A DNA stretch of 64,000 nucleotides from Nocardia cyriacigeorgica. Lineage in GTDB: Bacteria > Actinomycetota > Actinomycetes > Mycobacteriales > Mycobacteriaceae. The translations under genes and the position numbers were made by a program. Shown here in pieces: positions 62,077 through 64,000 of this stretch; position 1 is the stretch's first letter; every line of letters starts with the position of its first letter. Below the pieces are notes generated by a model. The model saw nothing but the letters and a program-made list of their open reading frames with translations. It was not told the DNA's origin and searched no databases. The DNA lies in contig NZ_JAAGVC010000014.1 in assembly GCF_010858045.1 (NCBI RefSeq), forward strand, positions 50,479-114,478. The letters run 5' to 3'.

Positions 62077-63435
62077 ATGACTTCCGACCGAGCCCGCGTC
62101 ACCGAACTGCGTAAACGTGTCGCCGAGCAGATGCCGCAGGCGCGCACCGATCTCGCGCAGCTGGTGGCGTTCAAATCGGTGGCCGATCCGCGGCAGTTCC
62201 CGGCCGAGGAATGCGACCGCGCCGCGCACTGGGTGGCCGACGCGTTCGCCGCGGTCGGGCTCACCCGGGTCGGTCTGCACGAAACACCCGACGGCAGCAA
62301 GGCGGTGATCGCCTCGCGGCCGGCCCCGCCCGGTGCGCCGACGGTGCTGCTGTACTGCCACTACGACGTGCAGCCGCCGCTCGACGATGCGGCCTGGCGC
62401 ACGCCGGTGTGGGAGCTCACCGAGAAGGACGGGCGCTGGTACGGGCGCGGTGCCGCCGACTGCAAGGGCAATATCGTCATGCACCTGACGGCGTTGCGGG
62501 CCCTGGGCACCGAGCTGCCGGTGGGGGTCACGCTGGTCGCGGAGGGCTCGGAAGAACAGGGGACCGGCGGGCTGGAGCGGTTCGTGGAGGCGAATCCGGA
62601 GCTGCTGCGGGCGGATGCGATCCTGGTGTGCGACAGCGGGAATTTCGCGGTCGGAGTGCCGACGTTCACCGAAACGCTGCGCGGCAACGTCAATGTGGTG
62701 GTGACCGTGGAAACCCTGGCCGGGCCGGTGCATTCGGGCATGTTCGGCGGACCGGCACCGGATGCGCTGGCGGCATTGATCCGCCTGCTGGATTCACTGC
62801 GCGACGAACACGGCAACACCACCGTCGACGGTCTGCCCAATGACGAAACCTGGGCCGGCGTGCAGTATCCCGAGGATCAGTTCCGTACCGATGCCGGGGT
62901 GCTCTCCGGCGTCGGCCTGCTCGGCGACGGCACGGTGGCCGACATGCTCTGGGCCCGCCCGGCGCTCACGGTGCTCGGTATCGACGCGCCCAAGGTGGTC
63001 GGCTCCTCGGCTGCCGTCCAGCCCATCGCCCGCGCCCGCCTCAACCTGCGCATCCCACCGGGCACCGACCCGGATCAGGCCCACCGGGCACTGGTCGCGC
63101 ATCTCGAAGCGCACACCCCGTGGCAGGCGAAACTCACCGTCGAGCTGGAAGCCACCGGTGCTCCGTTCCGCTCCGGTAGCGGCGGGCCCGCCCGCACCGC
63201 CATGGAATCCGCCCTCGCCGCCGCCTACGGCCGCCCCGCCACCACCCAGGGCCAGGGCGGTTCGATCCCGCTGTGCAACGTCTTCGCCGATACCTACCCC
63301 GACGCCGAGATCATGCTCCTCGGCGTCGAGGAACCACAGTGCTTGATCCACGCGCCCAACGAAAGCGTCGACCCCACCGAAATCGAACACCTGGCCCTGG
63401 CCGAGGCACTGTTCCTATCCACCTACACCCGCTGA
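62077..63435 (+). CDS. M20-family dipeptidase/metallopeptidase
   Basis: A 452-residue M20 metallopeptidase. The zinc-binding motifs are in order: LLYCHYDVQPP (first His and Asp, about 90-100), GRGAADCKGNIVMHL (bridging Asp), AEGSEEQGTGG (catalytic and metal Glu), DAILVCDSG and a C-terminal His in ECLIHAPNE context (QCLIHAPNESVDP). The dimerisation domain is in the middle. It hydrolyses dipeptides or carnosine-like substrates. ATG 62077 follows the small membrane gene by 7 bp. Confidence 0.92.
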   Translation: MTSDRARVTELRKRVAEQMPQARTDLAQLVAFKSVADPRQFPAEECDRAAHWVADAFAAVGLTRVGLHETPDGSKAVIASRPAPPGAPTVLLYCHYDVQPPLDDAAWRTPVWELTEKDGRWYGRGAADCKGNIVMHLTALRALGTELPVGVTLVAEGSEEQGTGGLERFVEANPELLRADAILVCDSGNFAVGVPTFTETLRGNVNVVVTVETLAGPVHSGMFGGPAPDALAALIRLLDSLRDEHGNTTVDGLPNDETWAGVQYPEDQFRTDAGVLSGVGLLGDGTVADMLWARPALTVLGIDAPKVVGSSAAVQPIARARLNLRIPPGTDPDQAHRALVAHLEAHTPWQAKLTVELEATGAPFRSGSGGPARTAMESALAAAYGRPATTQGQGGSIPLCNVFADTYPDAEIMLLGVEEPQCLIHAPNESVDPTEIEHLALAEALFLSTYTR

Positions 63436-63442
63436 GCGGGCA

Positions 63443-63742
63443 CTACCGCGCCGGGTGGATCCGCACGGTCCAGTGCGGGGGTTCCCGTCGCGGCCGCACA
63501 TCGGTGGCCCGGCAGGCATAGCCGTCCTGATCTGCTCGTTCCCAGTCGAAGTCGACGATCTCGCCGACGAACGCCTCGCGGAAACCTCCGCTGACCCACA
63601 TGGATTCACCGGGTTGCAGTTGGGGGAGCGCTCCGGCCCAGAGATGGCTGTAGTGGAACCAGCAGCCACCGGCGGTGTCGGGGGAGTCGATCACGCCCCA
63701 GCCGTTGTCGTTGTGCCACTGGGTCACCGTGCCGACGCTCAT
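63443..63742 (-). CDS. Cold-shock-domain-like protein
   Basis: A 99-residue protein with an N-terminal cold-shock-like OB fold: GTVTQWHNDNGWGVIDSPDT (RNP1-like region), WFHYSHL (RNP2-like), then a tail (VGEIVDFDWERADQDGYACRATDVRPRR) of the type seen in actinobacterial CSD relatives. The aromatic residues differ from canonical CspA (KGFGFI becomes NGWGVI), so nucleic-acid binding is probable but not assured. It is convergent with the M20 gene, 8 bp apart. Confidence 0.8.
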   Translation of the reverse strand: MSVGTVTQWHNDNGWGVIDSPDTAGGCWFHYSHLWAGALPQLQPGESMWVSGGFREAFVGEIVDFDWERADQDGYACRATDVRPRREPPHWTVRIHPAR

Positions 63743-63779
63743 GGGTTCAGGTTCGCACAGCGTGCCTGGGGCGATGCGC

Positions 63780-64000
63780 TCACAGGTCGGCGGAGTCCTC
63801 CGGCTGGATGACGCGGAATTCGGTGCCGGCCGGGCCCATTTCGGAGAGTCGGCCGAAGTAGATGCCCTGGGCTTCGGCGGCGATGATGCCGTAGTGGATG
63901 GGGATGGCGGTGCGCGGCGCTACGGCGCGCAGGTAGTCGACGGCCTCGCTGATCTTCATCCAGGGGGCGACGGCGGGGAGGGCGAGGACGCCGACGGGGG
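63780..64000 (-). CDS. MBL-fold metallohydrolase, C-terminal part (truncated by window)
   Basis: The stop TGA lies at 63780-63782 on the minus strand and the frame stays open to the right edge, giving about 73 residues. WMKISEAVDYLRAVAPRTAIPIHYGIIA is the C-terminal His-containing motif of UlaG/RNase-Z-like metallo-beta-lactamase-fold hydrolases, followed by GRLSEMGPAGTEFRVIQPEDSADL. The start lies outside the window. Confidence 0.8.
   Translation of the reverse strand, partial: PVGVLALPAVAPWMKISEAVDYLRAVAPRTAIPIHYGIIAAEAQGIYFGRLSEMGPAGTEFRVIQPEDSADL

Overview
The window is high-GC actinobacterial DNA from a mycolic-acid-containing relative of Mycobacterium, most likely a Nocardia- or Rhodococcus-type genome. 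The evidence is a complete mce4 sterol-import operon, a KstR-controlled sterol catabolic cluster, an EspR-like regulator, an antigen-85-like esterase, frequent GTG starts and ATGA/GTGA gene overlaps. M. tuberculosis locus numbers quoted in the entries are from memory of gene order, not from a search.

Layout. (1) 1-9.4 kb: an EspR-like regulator, then divergent fadA5 / cyp125, then an operon reading leftwards (tandem DUF35 protein, ltp4, ltp3, luciferase-like oxidoreductase, NTF2-like protein) divergent from a second luciferase-like oxidoreductase. (2) 9.4-17.5 kb: an island unrelated to sterol metabolism that looks like a RiPP (ribosomally made, modified peptide) cluster. It holds an MFS exporter, a stand-alone LanM-type (DUF4135) dehydratase, a 40-residue cysteine-free putative precursor peptide, a TfuA protein, a YcaO protein, a multi-pass membrane protein and an alpha/beta hydrolase. 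This is the most novel part of the window. (3) 17.7-27.5 kb: sterol genes resume with a degenerate acyl-CoA ligase, echA19/fadD19, fadE27/fadE26, a ferredoxin and hsd4A, interspersed with a SigG-like sigma factor, a VOC protein and a VapBC toxin-antitoxin pair. (4) 27.8-38.2 kb: yrbE4A-yrbE4B-mce4A-F and two Mce-associated genes in one tight operon. (5) 38.2-46.4 kb: an NDH-2-like oxidoreductase with an ECF41 sigma factor, a TrcRS-like two-component system, otsA, an orphan mbtH gene and tRNA-Thr(TGT). (6) 46.4-64 kb: mostly housekeeping genes: methyltransferase, two HIT proteins, purD, an M23 endopeptidase-like protein, an aminotransferase, a TetR regulator, purB, an antigen-85-like protein, oligopeptidase B, a DUF2334 protein, an amino-acid permease, an M20 dipeptidase and a cold-shock-like protein.

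How the genes work together. Mce4 with YrbE4A/B imports sterols. FadD19 activates the side chain, FadE26/FadE27 oxidise it, EchA19 hydrates it, FadA5 cleaves it thiolytically, and Ltp3/Ltp4 with the DUF35 protein probably act on C24-branched side chains. CYP125 starts oxidation at C26/27. At least seven convincing KstR operators (TnnAACnnGTTnnA type) sit at the promoters of this set. At three genes the operator overlaps the -10 element and lies exactly 11 nt upstream of a GTG start, which suggests leaderless, directly occluded promoters. The RiPP island has no KstR site of its own and looks like an insertion between two sterol transcription units.
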